A stretch of 64,000 nt of DNA from Streptomyces sp. GESEQ-4 (GTDB lineage Bacteria; Actinomycetota; Actinomycetes; Streptomycetales; Streptomycetaceae): positions 124,001-188,000 of the forward strand of contig NZ_JAFFSU010000015.1 of the NCBI RefSeq assembly GCF_017948455.1, written 5' to 3'. Every line of letters begins with the position of its first letter. The first letter of the stretch is position 1. The position numbers and the translations under genes were made by a program. The notes below the pieces were generated by a model, which was not told the origin of the DNA, made no database searches, and saw nothing but the letters and a program-made list of their open reading frames with translations. Of this stretch, positions 15,719 through 23,527 are shown piece after piece.

Positions 15719-17917
15719 ATGGATCTCGTGCCCGCACTGGAAGAACCACTGAAAAAGGTGCTCGGCCCCGCCACCGCGAAGGTGATGGCCGAGCATCTCG
15801 GCCTGCACACTGTCGGCGACCTTCTGCACCACTACCCGCGCAGATATGAGGAGCGGGGCCAGCTCACACACCTGGCCGACCTCCCCATGGACGAGCACGT
15901 GACGGTGGTCGCCATGGTCGCCGACGCCCGGCTGCACACCTTCGCCTCGTCCAAGGCTCCCCGGGGCAAGGGCCAGCGCCTCGAAGTCACCATCACCGAC
16001 GGCAGCGGCCGACTCCAACTGGTCTTCTTCGGTCACGGCGTTCACAAGCCCCACAAGGAACTGCTGCCGGGCACACGCGCGATGTTCGCGGGCAAGGTCT
16101 CCGTCTTCAACCGCCGCCTCCAACTGGCCCACCCGGCGTACGAGTTGCTGCTCGGCGACGCGGAGGAAACCGTCGAGACGTGGGCCGGCGCCCTCATCCC
16201 CATCTACCCCGCCACCGCCAAACTGGAGTCCTGGAAGATCGGCAAGGCGATCCAGACGGTCCTGCCCAGCGCCCAGGAGGCTCTCGACCCCCTCCCGGAC
16301 ACCCTCCGCGAAGGCCGCGGCCTGGTCCCCCTCCCCGAGGCCCTGCTCAAGATCCACCGCCCCCACACCAAGGCGGACATCGCCGACGCCCGCTCCCGCC
16401 TCAAGTGGGACGAGGCCTTCGTCCTCCAGGTCGCCCTCGCCCGCCGCCGCCACGCCGACGCCCAACTCCCGGCGGTAGCCCGCAAACCCAAGCCGGACGG
16501 CCTCCTCACGTCCTTCGACGACCGCCTCCCCTTCACCCTCACCGAAGGCCAGCAGAAGGTCTCCAAGGAGATCTTCGGCGACCTCGCGACCGAGCACCCG
16601 ATGCACCGGCTGCTCCAAGGGGAGGTCGGATCCGGAAAGACCCTGGTCGCCCTCCGTGCCATGCTCGCCGTCGTCGACGCGGGCGGTCAGGCCGCGATGC
16701 TCGCCCCCACCGAAGTGCTCGCCCAGCAGCACCACCGCTCGGTCGTCGAGATGATGGGCGAGCTGGCCGAGGGCGGAATGCTGGGCGGTGCCGACCAGGG
16801 GACCAAGGTCGTCCTGCTCACCGGCTCGATGGGCGCCGCCGCCCGCCGCCAAGCGCTGCTCGACCTGGTCACCGGCGAGGCCGGGATCGTGATCGGCACG
16901 CATGCGCTGATCGAGGACAAGGTGCGGTTCCACGACCTCGGCCTGGTCGTCGTCGACGAACAGCACCGCTTCGGCGTCGAGCAGCGCGACGCCTTGCGCG
17001 GCAAGGGCAAGCAGCCGCCCCACCTCCTCGTCATGACCGCCACGCCCATCCCGCGCACCGTCGCCATGACCGTCTTCGGCGACCTGGAGACCTCCGTCCT
17101 CGACCAGCTCCCCGCCGGGCGCTCACCGATCGCCAGCCATGTCGTCCCGGCCGCCGACAAGCCGCACTTCCTCGCCAGGGCCTGGGAGCGGGTGCGCGAG
17201 GAGGTCGGCAAGGGGCATCAGGCGTACGTCGTGTGCCCGCGGATCGGCGACGAGGAGGAGGACCCGAAAAAGAAGAAGTCCCCCGAGGACGAGGCCGAGA
17301 AGCGCCCGCCGCTCGCCGTCCTGGACATGGCCGACCAACTCGCCAAAGGCCCCCTGCAAGGCCTCGGGGTCGAGGTCCTGCACGGCCGTATGCACCCCGA
17401 CGACAAGGACGCGGTCATGCGCCGCTTCGCCGCCGGCGAGACCCACGTCCTGGTCGCCACCACGGTCATCGAGGTCGGCGTGAACGTCCCCAACGCCACC
17501 GCCATGGTGATCATGGACGCCGACCGCTTCGGCGTCTCCCAGCTCCACCAGCTGCGCGGCCGAGTGGGCCGAGGCTCCGCGCCGGGGCTCTGCCTCCTGG
17601 TCACCGAGATGCCGGAAGCCAGCCCCGCCCGCCAGCGCCTCAACGCCGTAGCCGCCACCCTCGACGGCTTCGAACTCTCCCGCATCGACCTCGAACAACG
17701 CCGCGAGGGCGACGTCCTAGGCCAGGCCCAGTCCGGCGCCCGCACCAGCCTGCGCATGCTCGCCGTCATAGAGGACGAGGAGATCATCGCGGAGGCGAGG
17801 GACGAAGCGGCGGCGGTGGTAGCGGCAGACCCCGAGCTGACAACACTTCCCGGCCTACGAACAGCCCTGGAAGCCCTCTTGGACGAGGAGAGAGAGCAGT
17901 ACTTGGAAAAGGGATGA
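15719..17917 (+). CDS. recG: ATP-dependent DNA helicase RecG
   Basis: Branch-migration helicase that regresses stalled forks and processes Holliday junctions. The N-terminal wedge/OB domain is followed by Walker A GEVGSGKT near 300, a DEQH box (VVVDEQHRFG, about 410), TATPIPRT, and the C-terminal helicase motifs IEVGVNVPNA and QLRGRVGRG. Length 732 matches family size. The ATG at 15719 giving MDLVPALEEPL is chosen; no good ribosome site precedes it. A lysine/glutamate-rich insert (about 515-535, DEEEDPKKKKSPEDEAEK) lies between helicase motifs IV and V, as in other Streptomyces RecG. Confidence 0.96.
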   Translation: MDLVPALEEPLKKVLGPATAKVMAEHLGLHTVGDLLHHYPRRYEERGQLTHLADLPMDEHVTVVAMVADARLHTFASSKAPRGKGQRLEVTITDGSGRLQLVFFGHGVHKPHKELLPGTRAMFAGKVSVFNRRLQLAHPAYELLLGDAEETVETWAGALIPIYPATAKLESWKIGKAIQTVLPSAQEALDPLPDTLREGRGLVPLPEALLKIHRPHTKADIADARSRLKWDEAFVLQVALARRRHADAQLPAVARKPKPDGLLTSFDDRLPFTLTEGQQKVSKEIFGDLATEHPMHRLLQGEVGSGKTLVALRAMLAVVDAGGQAAMLAPTEVLAQQHHRSVVEMMGELAEGGMLGGADQGTKVVLLTGSMGAAARRQALLDLVTGEAGIVIGTHALIEDKVRFHDLGLVVVDEQHRFGVEQRDALRGKGKQPPHLLVMTATPIPRTVAMTVFGDLETSVLDQLPAGRSPIASHVVPAADKPHFLARAWERVREEVGKGHQAYVVCPRIGDEEEDPKKKKSPEDEAEKRPPLAVLDMADQLAKGPLQGLGVEVLHGRMHPDDKDAVMRRFAAGETHVLVATTVIEVGVNVPNATAMVIMDADRFGVSQLHQLRGRVGRGSAPGLCLLVTEMPEASPARQRLNAVAATLDGFELSRIDLEQRREGDVLGQAQSGARTSLRMLAVIEDEEIIAEARDEAAAVVAADPELTTLPGLRTALEALLDEEREQYLEKG

Positions 17918-17930
17918 GCGGTCTGACCTC

Positions 17931-17960
17931 AGGGGCGCGGGGAACTGCGCGACCAGCCAC
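17931..17960 (+). repeat. Dispersed repeat A, copy 2 (half element)
   Basis: Carries the GGGGCGCGGGGAACTGCGCG core and the following GACCAGCCAC but lacks the left palindromic arm seen in copies 1 and 3. It starts 14 bp after the recG stop codon. Confidence 0.7.
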
Positions 17961-17996
17961 ACTGAACGTAAAGCCGCCCACGATGAAGGACCCAAG

Positions 17997-18584
17997 ATGA
18001 CCCGCGTGATCGCCGGCGCAGCCGGCGGACGTCGCCTAGCCGTCCCCCCGGGAACCGGCACGCGCCCCACCTCCGACCGCGCACGCGAAGGTCTCTTCTC
18101 CACCTGGCAGTCCCTCCTCGGCGGCCCCCTGGCCGGCGAGCGGGTCCTCGACCTGTACGCGGGATCCGGCGCCGTGGGCCTGGAAGCCCTGTCCCGAGGC
18201 GCGGGCCATGTCCTCCTCGTCGAGGCGGACGCCCGCGCCGCCCGTGTCGTCCGGGAGAACGTGAAGAACCTCGGCCTCCCAGGCGCCGAAGTCCGGGCAG
18301 GTAAAGCAGAACAGATCATCCGCACAACGCCGCCTGAACAGCCGTACGACATCGTCTTCCTCGATCCGCCGTACCGAGTCTCAGATCACGATCTTCGGGA
18401 GATCCTGCTCACACTCCGCACCGAGGGCTGGCTAGCGCCGGAGGCCCTCGTCACCGTGGAGCGCAGTACCAGAGGCGGCGAGTTCGGCTGGCCGCCCGGT
18501 TTCGACGCGATCCGGGCCCGTCGCTACGGCGAGGGGACGTTTTGGTACGGTCGCGCCGCCTCTACGTGCGAAGACGCACGATGA
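17997..18584 (+). CDS. rsmD: 16S rRNA (guanine966-N2)-methyltransferase
   Basis: Methylates G966 of 16S rRNA during 30S assembly. N-terminal MTRVIAGAAGGRRLAVP, the SAM-binding loop VLDLYAGSGAVGLEALSRGA, and the catalytic DPPY at 123-126 are all present. Length 195 is typical. The ATG at 17997 is preceded by AAGGACC. It is followed directly by coaD, an rsmD-coaD arrangement common across bacteria. Confidence 0.95.
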   Translation: MTRVIAGAAGGRRLAVPPGTGTRPTSDRAREGLFSTWQSLLGGPLAGERVLDLYAGSGAVGLEALSRGAGHVLLVEADARAARVVRENVKNLGLPGAEVRAGKAEQIIRTTPPEQPYDIVFLDPPYRVSDHDLREILLTLRTEGWLAPEALVTVERSTRGGEFGWPPGFDAIRARRYGEGTFWYGRAASTCEDAR

Positions 18585-18610
18585 CCGGACCGGAGAGCGA
18601 GGGATCTCAA

Positions 18611-19090
18611 GTGCGCCGCGCCGTCTGTCCCGGGTCGTTCGACCCGATCACCAACGGACACCTCGACATCATTGGCCGTGCCTCCAGGCTGTATGACGAG
18701 GTCTACGTCGCGGTGATGATCAACAAGTCCAAGAAGGGCCTGTTCGAGATCGACGAGCGGATCGACCTGATCCGCCAGGTCACCGCCGAATTCGAGAACG
18801 TCCGGATCGAGGCCTTCCACGGCCTGCTCGTCGACTTCTGCAAGGAACGCGACATCCCCGCCATCGTGAAGGGCCTGCGCGCGGTCAGCGACTTCGACTA
18901 CGAGCTGCAGATGGCCCAGATGAACAACGGCCTCTCCGGCGTCGAGACGCTCTTCGTGCCGACCAACCCCACCTACAGCTTCCTGTCGTCCTCCCTGGTC
19001 AAGGAGGTCGCGACCTGGGGCGGAGACGTCTCCCACCTGGTCCCGCCGGTGGTCTTCGAGGCCCTTGCCGAGCGCCTGAAGAAGGACTGA
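18611..19090 (+). CDS. coaD: Phosphopantetheine adenylyltransferase
   Basis: Adenylates 4'-phosphopantetheine to dephospho-CoA. The nucleotidyltransferase start is VCPGSFDPITNGHLDI with TNGH at 14-17, then KGLRAVSDFDYELQMAQMN and the SSSLVKE end motif. The GTG at 18611 gives the normal 159 residues and has GAGCGAGGGA upstream. An ATG at 18581 that overlaps the rsmD stop codon (ATGA) is an alternative that would add ten residues before the conserved domain. Confidence 0.95.
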   Translation: MRRAVCPGSFDPITNGHLDIIGRASRLYDEVYVAVMINKSKKGLFEIDERIDLIRQVTAEFENVRIEAFHGLLVDFCKERDIPAIVKGLRAVSDFDYELQMAQMNNGLSGVETLFVPTNPTYSFLSSSLVKEVATWGGDVSHLVPPVVFEALAERLKKD

Positions 19091-19247
19091 GCGGGCCGTA
19101 TCACGGGCGCCCGGAAAACGACTGGGGAAACCCCCGGAAAATCCCCCGGAAGCTGACAATCCGTCACCCGCTGTCCGGCGGGCACCCCATGGCCGTACAG
19201 TCGACCCGTCCGTCTCCATCACAGCTGTAGAGAGTGGCGAGCACACG

Positions 19248-20321
19248 GTGGACGTGCAGAAGAAGCTCGACGAGATCGTCGCCGCGGTCTCCAGTGCCCG
19301 GTCGATGCCCATGTCGGCCTCGTGCGTGGTCAACCGCGCCGACCTGCTCGCGCTGCTCGAAGAGGTGCGCGAGGCGCTGCCCGGCTCCCTCGCGCAGGCC
19401 CAGGAGCTGATCGGCGGCCGTGAGCAGATGGTCGAGCAGGCCCGCCAGGAGGCCGAGCGGATCATCCAGACCGCGCACGCCGAGCGCGGCTCGCTGATCT
19501 CCGACACCGAGGTCGCCCGCCGCTCCCAGAGCGAGGCCGACCGCATCCTCGCCGAAGCCCGCAAGGAGGCCGAGGAGATCCGCGCCGAGGCCGACGAGTA
19601 CGTCGACTCCAAGCTCGCCAACTTCGAGGTCGTCCTCACCAAGACCCTCGGCTCGGTCGGCCGCGGCCGTGAGAAGCTCCTCGGCACCGGACCCGGCCTC
19701 GACGAGCAGGGCTACGAGGACGAGGACGCCCCCGAGCGCAGCCACGACCCCGAGACGCTGCGCCGCACCGCCGACGAGTACGTGGGCGTCAAGCTGGGCG
19801 CCTTCGAGGCGGTCCTCGCCAAGACCCTGGAAGCCGTCGGCCGCGGCCGGCAGAAGCTGCACGGCCGTATCGCCTCGGACGACCTCGGCGCCCTCGCCGA
19901 CGACATCAGCACCGTCCAGCACTCCAGCGACGCCGACTACCTCACCGGCCTCGCGGCCCTCGCCGAGCAGGACGCCCAGGCCCCGCACCAGCCCGAACAG
20001 CCCCAGCAGCCGGACTACGGCCAGCCGCAGCCGGCGTACGGCTACCAGCAGACCGCGCAGCAGGACCCGTACGGCGGCGGCTACCAGCAGCAGGCCTACG
20101 CCCAGCAGGACGCCTACGGCTACCAGCAGGCCGACCCGTACGCCTACCAGGGCTACGACGCCCAGCAGCAGGCGTACGACCCGAACCAGGTCCCACAGCA
20201 GGCTCAAGAGCCCCAGCAGGCCCAGCAGGGCTACGCCCTCGACGAGACCAGCCTCTTCGACACCGGCATGATCAGTGCCGAGCAGCTGCGGGCCTACGAG
20301 CAGGGGCGCGGCAACGGCTGA
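19248..20321 (+). CDS. Coiled-coil protein with duplicated module and Q/Y-rich tail
   Basis: 357 residues. Residues about 45-118 form a long acidic/basic coiled coil reminiscent of DivIVA-like or ATP-synthase b-subunit-like helices. A 32-residue module (ADEYV-x2-KL-x2-FE-x-VL-x-KTL-x2-VGRGR-x-KL) occurs twice, at 115-146 and 175-206, exactly 60 residues apart. Residues about 245-330 are glutamine/tyrosine-rich (YGYQQ, AYAQQDAY) and probably disordered; a short conserved-looking end LFDTGMISAEQLRAYEQG follows. No signal peptide or membrane segment. It lies between coaD and the yceD-rpmF-rnc genes, a position shared by Streptomyces genomes. Function unknown; scaffold or polarity role is only a guess. 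GTG start with AGAGAGTGG upstream. Confidence 0.88.
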   Translation: MDVQKKLDEIVAAVSSARSMPMSASCVVNRADLLALLEEVREALPGSLAQAQELIGGREQMVEQARQEAERIIQTAHAERGSLISDTEVARRSQSEADRILAEARKEAEEIRAEADEYVDSKLANFEVVLTKTLGSVGRGREKLLGTGPGLDEQGYEDEDAPERSHDPETLRRTADEYVGVKLGAFEAVLAKTLEAVGRGRQKLHGRIASDDLGALADDISTVQHSSDADYLTGLAALAEQDAQAPHQPEQPQQPDYGQPQPAYGYQQTAQQDPYGGGYQQQAYAQQDAYGYQQADPYAYQGYDAQQQAYDPNQVPQQAQEPQQAQQGYALDETSLFDTGMISAEQLRAYEQGRGNG

Positions 20322-20340
20322 GGCCCCGGTGCCCAGCGGA

Positions 20341-20370
20341 TTGGGACGAGAGCGAAAGGTCCAGTATCCT
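20341..20370 (+). promoter_or_regulatory. Candidate promoter of the yceD-rpmF-rnc operon
   Basis: TTGGGA (20341-20346) and TATCCT (20365-20370) with an 18-nt spacer, about 95 nt before the yceD-like start. The -10 is a good match to the principal sigma factor. Confidence 0.5.
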
Positions 20371-20465
20371 GGCTCTTCGGTCGCGTGTACGTCCGCGATC
20401 AATGCTGCCCGGGAGACATCAAGGGCGGCGTCCCTCTGAGCTCGAAGATCGAAAGCAGGAACGGC

Positions 20466-21113
20466 GTGACAGCCCGCCTCGACCACCGCAACCCTCTCGT
20501 GTTCGACACGCACGAGCTGGGTCGGCGGCCTGGTGCGCTGCAGCGCCTGACCCGCGAGATCGGAGCTCCCAAGGATCTCGGGATCCAGGGAGTCATCGGA
20601 GTGCCGGAAGGCGCACCGGTGGAGCTCGAGCTCCGGCTCGAGTCGGTCATGGAAGGTGTGCTTGTCACAGGCACCGCCCGTGCACAGGCCGAGGGGGAGT
20701 GCGTAAGGTGTCTGGAGCCGCTCGAGCTGGCGCTCGAAGCGGACTTCCAGGAGATGTTCTCGTACCCTGACGCCGACGACCGGGGCCGCGTCAAAGCGGA
20801 GCCGGCCGACGACGCCGAGGAAGACGAGGACAGGCTCTTCATCGAGGACGGTCTGTTCGACCTCGAACCCGTGCTGCGCGATGCGGTGGTGCTCGCACTG
20901 CCGATGCAGCCGGTGTGCCAGGAAGACTGCCCAGGTCTGTGCGCCGAGTGCGGCGTACGCCTTGCGGACGACCCGGACCACCATCACGACGCCGTCGACA
21001 TTCGTTGGGCGGCACTGCAGGGACTCGCCGGTTCACTCGGAGACGGCGAGAAGGACGAGATGAGCGGCGGCGCGACTCAGTCAGCACGCGCCGACGAGAA
21101 GCAGGAGAAGTAG
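20466..21113 (+). CDS. YceD/DUF177-family protein
   Basis: 215-residue member of the DUF177 family that almost always precedes rpmF. It is associated with large-ribosomal-subunit or rRNA metabolism (family knowledge). The sequence shows FDTHELGRRPGALQRL near the start, a CVRCLEPL motif in the middle and a C-terminal CQEDCPGLCAECG cluster, probably metal-binding. The GTG at 20466 has AGCAGGA upstream; the longer frame to 20385 runs into the promoter region. It ends 2 bp before rpmF. The very C-terminus is hydrophilic and rich in A, E and K. Confidence 0.88.
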   Translation: MTARLDHRNPLVFDTHELGRRPGALQRLTREIGAPKDLGIQGVIGVPEGAPVELELRLESVMEGVLVTGTARAQAEGECVRCLEPLELALEADFQEMFSYPDADDRGRVKAEPADDAEEDEDRLFIEDGLFDLEPVLRDAVVLALPMQPVCQEDCPGLCAECGVRLADDPDHHHDAVDIRWAALQGLAGSLGDGEKDEMSGGATQSARADEKQEK

Positions 21114-21115
21114 CC

Positions 21116-21289
21116 GTGGCTGTTCCGAAGCGGAAGATGTCGCGCAGCAACACGCGCCACCGCCGGTCGCAGTGGAAGGCTGCGGTCCCCAACCTGGTTG
21201 CGTGCGAGCGCTGCCACGAGCCCAAGCTGCAGCACATCGCGTGCCCGTCTTGCGGCACATACAACAAGCGCCAGGTCCTCGAGGTCTGA
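21116..21289 (+). CDS. rpmF: 50S ribosomal protein L32, zinc form
   Basis: 57 residues with the typical AVPKRKMSRSNTRHRRSQW start and two CxxC pairs (Cys30/Cys33 and Cys43/Cys46) forming the zinc ribbon, hence the zinc-dependent C+ version. GTG start with GCAGGAGAAG just upstream inside the end of the yceD-like gene. It is followed by rnc after 19 bp. Confidence 0.96.
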   Translation: MAVPKRKMSRSNTRHRRSQWKAAVPNLVACERCHEPKLQHIACPSCGTYNKRQVLEV

Positions 21290-21308
21290 GCGGCTGGTGA
21301 GAGGCACT

Positions 21309-22163
21309 GTGTCCACGCCGAAGAAGAACTCTGCGGAGACCACGGCCTCGTCCCACACGCTGTTGGAAGGGCGGCTCGGGTACAAGCTCGAGTCCGCCCT
21401 TCTGGTGCGTGCGCTGACCCACCGGTCCTACGCATACGAGAACGGCGGTCTGCCGACGAACGAGCGGCTGGAGTTCCTTGGGGACTCCGTGCTCGGCCTC
21501 GTCGTCACGGACACGCTGTATCGCACCCACCCCGACCTGCCCGAAGGCCAGCTGGCCAAGTTGCGGGCCGCGGTGGTCAACTCGCGTGCGCTGGCGGAGG
21601 TCGGCCGCGGTCTCGACCTGGGCTCCTTCATCCGGCTCGGCCGCGGTGAAGAGGGCACGGGCGGACGGGACAAGGCATCCATCCTCGCCGACACCCTGGA
21701 AGCGGTGATCGGCGCGGTCTATCTCGATCAGGGTCTGGACTCGGCGTCAGAGCTGGTCCACCGACTGTTCGACCCACTGATCGAAAAGTCATCGAATCTC
21801 GGAGCCGGCCTGGACTGGAAGACCAGTCTCCAGGAGCTCACCGCGACCGAGGGGCTCGGCGTACCCGAGTACCTGGTCACGGAGACCGGCCCCGATCACG
21901 AGAAGACCTTCACTGCTGCCGCCCGCGTCGGAGGCGTCTCGTACGGCACCGGCACCGGCCGCAGCAAGAAGGAGGCGGAGCAGCAGGCAGCTGAGTCCGC
22001 GTGGCGGGCCATCAAGGCCGCCGCGGACGAGCGTGCCAAGGCTGCCAAGGTCGCCGCGGCGGAAGTCGAAGCGGTCAAGGCCGCAGTGGCGGAAGCCGAA
22101 GCGGCCGAGGCCGAGGTGGCGGAAGCCACCGGCGGCGCCGACGAGGCGCAGGCCTCCGCCTGA
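21309..22163 (+). CDS. rnc: Ribonuclease III
   Basis: Double-strand-specific endoribonuclease for rRNA and mRNA processing; in Streptomyces the orthologue (AbsB) also affects antibiotic production (family knowledge). Catalytic signature ERLEFLGDSVL at 52-62, second acidic site DTLEAVIGAVYLD, and a C-terminal dsRNA-binding domain ending with GRSKKEAEQQAAESAW. Beyond the dsRBD, about 45 residues form an alanine/glutamate/lysine-rich helix (AEVEAVKAAVAEAEAAE), an extension not present in E. coli RNase III. The GTG at 21309 is chosen from its GAGAGG site; length 284. Confidence 0.95.
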   Translation: MSTPKKNSAETTASSHTLLEGRLGYKLESALLVRALTHRSYAYENGGLPTNERLEFLGDSVLGLVVTDTLYRTHPDLPEGQLAKLRAAVVNSRALAEVGRGLDLGSFIRLGRGEEGTGGRDKASILADTLEAVIGAVYLDQGLDSASELVHRLFDPLIEKSSNLGAGLDWKTSLQELTATEGLGVPEYLVTETGPDHEKTFTAAARVGGVSYGTGTGRSKKEAEQQAAESAWRAIKAAADERAKAAKVAAAEVEAVKAAVAEAEAAEAEVAEATGGADEAQASA

Positions 22164-22243
22164 CGAACAGCGCAGGACGAGCGCCCGCCCCGCCTCGCGG
22201 GGCGGGCGCTCGGCTCGTACACCGGCTCGATACGGGAGACCCC

Positions 22244-23104
22244 ATGCCCGAGTTGCCCGAGGTCGAGGTCGTACGGCGGGGCCTTGCGCGGTGGGTCGCC
22301 CATCGCACCGTCACCGACGCCGAGGTCCTCCACCCACGCGCGGTTCGCCGCCATCTCGCCGGCGCCGACGACTTCGTACACCGCCTCAAGGGCCACCGCA
22401 TCGGCACCCCCAGCCGCCGCGGCAAGTACCTGTGGCTGCCCCTTGAGGACACGGACCAGTCGATCCTGGCCCACCTCGGCATGAGCGGCCAGCTGCTGGT
22501 CCAGCCGCAGACGGCACCCGACGAGAAGCACCTCAGGATCCGGGTGAGATTCGCCGACGACCTCGCCACCGAACTCCGCTTCGTCGACCAACGCACCTTC
22601 GGCGGGCTGTCGTTGCACGACAACACCCCCGCAGGCCTGCCCGACGTCATCGCGCACATCGCCCGCGACCCGCTCGACCCCCTCTTCGACGACGAGGCCT
22701 TCCACCAGGCGCTGCGCCGCAAGCGCACCACCATCAAACGGGCCCTGCTCGACCAGTCGTTGATCAGCGGCGTCGGCAACATCTACGCGGACGAGGCCCT
22801 TTGGCGCGCCCGCCTCCACTACGAGCGCCCCACGTCGACCTTCACCCGCCCGCGCACCGCCGAACTCCTGGGCCACGTACGGGACGTGATGAACGCGGCC
22901 CTGGCGGTGGGCGGCACCAGCTTCGACAGCCTCTACGTCAACGTCAACGGGGAGTCGGGCTACTTCGACCGATCACTCGACGCGTACGGCCGTGAGGGAC
23001 TGCCCTGCAAGAGGTGCGGTACGCCGATGCGCCGCCGCGCCTGGATGAACCGGTCGAGCTACTTCTGCCCGACGTGTCAGCGGGCGCCGCGCGTCTCGTC
23101 GTAG
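22244..23104 (+). CDS. mutM: Formamidopyrimidine-DNA glycosylase
   Basis: Base-excision repair bifunctional glycosylase/AP lyase removing 8-oxoguanine and FapyG. It starts MPELPEVEVV with the catalytic Pro1 (after Met removal) and Glu2. QLLVQP and SGVGNIYADEALW (H2TH region) are in place, and a C-terminal zinc finger CKRCG...CPTC near residue 255-277 is intact. The ATG at 22244 follows CGGGAGACC. Length 286. Its 3' end overlaps the 3' end of the convergent HxlR gene by 28 bp. Confidence 0.95.
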   Translation: MPELPEVEVVRRGLARWVAHRTVTDAEVLHPRAVRRHLAGADDFVHRLKGHRIGTPSRRGKYLWLPLEDTDQSILAHLGMSGQLLVQPQTAPDEKHLRIRVRFADDLATELRFVDQRTFGGLSLHDNTPAGLPDVIAHIARDPLDPLFDDEAFHQALRRKRTTIKRALLDQSLISGVGNIYADEALWRARLHYERPTSTFTRPRTAELLGHVRDVMNAALAVGGTSFDSLYVNVNGESGYFDRSLDAYGREGLPCKRCGTPMRRRAWMNRSSYFCPTCQRAPRVSS

Positions 23105-23478
23105 CGCGTCCGTGCGGTGAGCACGTCGTCCATGCGGCCCTCCACGAAATGGATGAGGGCCAGCAGGCGCTCGGCGACCTCGCGGCCGAGCGGGGTCAGT
23201 TCGTAGTCCACGCGGGGCGGGTTGGTCGGCTGGGCCTCGCGGTGCACCAGGCCGTCGCGCTCCAGTGCGTGCAGCGTCTGGGACAGCATCTTCTCGCTCA
23301 CACCGTCCACGCGGCGGCGCAGCTCGTTGAAGCGCAGCGACCCCTCGTACAGCGCGCCGAGCGTCAGTCCGCCCCAGCGGCCCGTGATGTGCTCCAGCGT
23401 GCCGCGCGAGGGGCAGGCCTTCGCGAACACGTTGAACGGCAGCTCCTGCTCGGCCGTCCGCTCCTGCGTGATGTCCAT
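23077..23478 (-). CDS. HxlR-family transcriptional regulator
   Basis: 133-residue winged-helix regulator. Conserved features: FAKACPSRGTLEHITGRWG with the redox-type cysteine (Cys22), LRFNELRRRVDGVSEKMLSQTL (recognition helix region), LERDGLV and the wing VDYELTPLG. HxlR proteins often sense aldehydes, quinones or thiol stress (family knowledge). A CTAAC-N5-GTTAG inverted repeat 23 bp before the start codon is a probable autoregulatory operator. It follows the CAP-domain gene in the same direction by 49 bp and overlaps the end of mutM. Target genes other than itself are unknown. Confidence 0.9.
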   Translation of the reverse strand: MDITQERTAEQELPFNVFAKACPSRGTLEHITGRWGGLTLGALYEGSLRFNELRRRVDGVSEKMLSQTLHALERDGLVHREAQPTNPPRVDYELTPLGREVAERLLALIHFVEGRMDDVLTARTRYDETRGAR

Positions 23479-23500
23479 GCCTCAAGCGTACTCGGGTGCA

Positions 23501-23521
23501 GCGCTAACCAGAAGTTAGTGC
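23501..23521. promoter_or_regulatory. Candidate HxlR operator
   Basis: Inverted repeat CTAAC (23504-23508) N5 GTTAG (23514-23518), with pairing extended to 10 bp per arm through one G-T pair. It is located 23 bp upstream of the HxlR start, overlapping its likely promoter. Confidence 0.5.
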
Positions 23522-23527
23522 TACGTC

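Noticed and set aside
15701..17023. 440-residue minus-strand frame over recG
   Set aside because: Mirror of a well-supported recG with full helicase motifs; composition is typical of an antisense GC-rich shadow.
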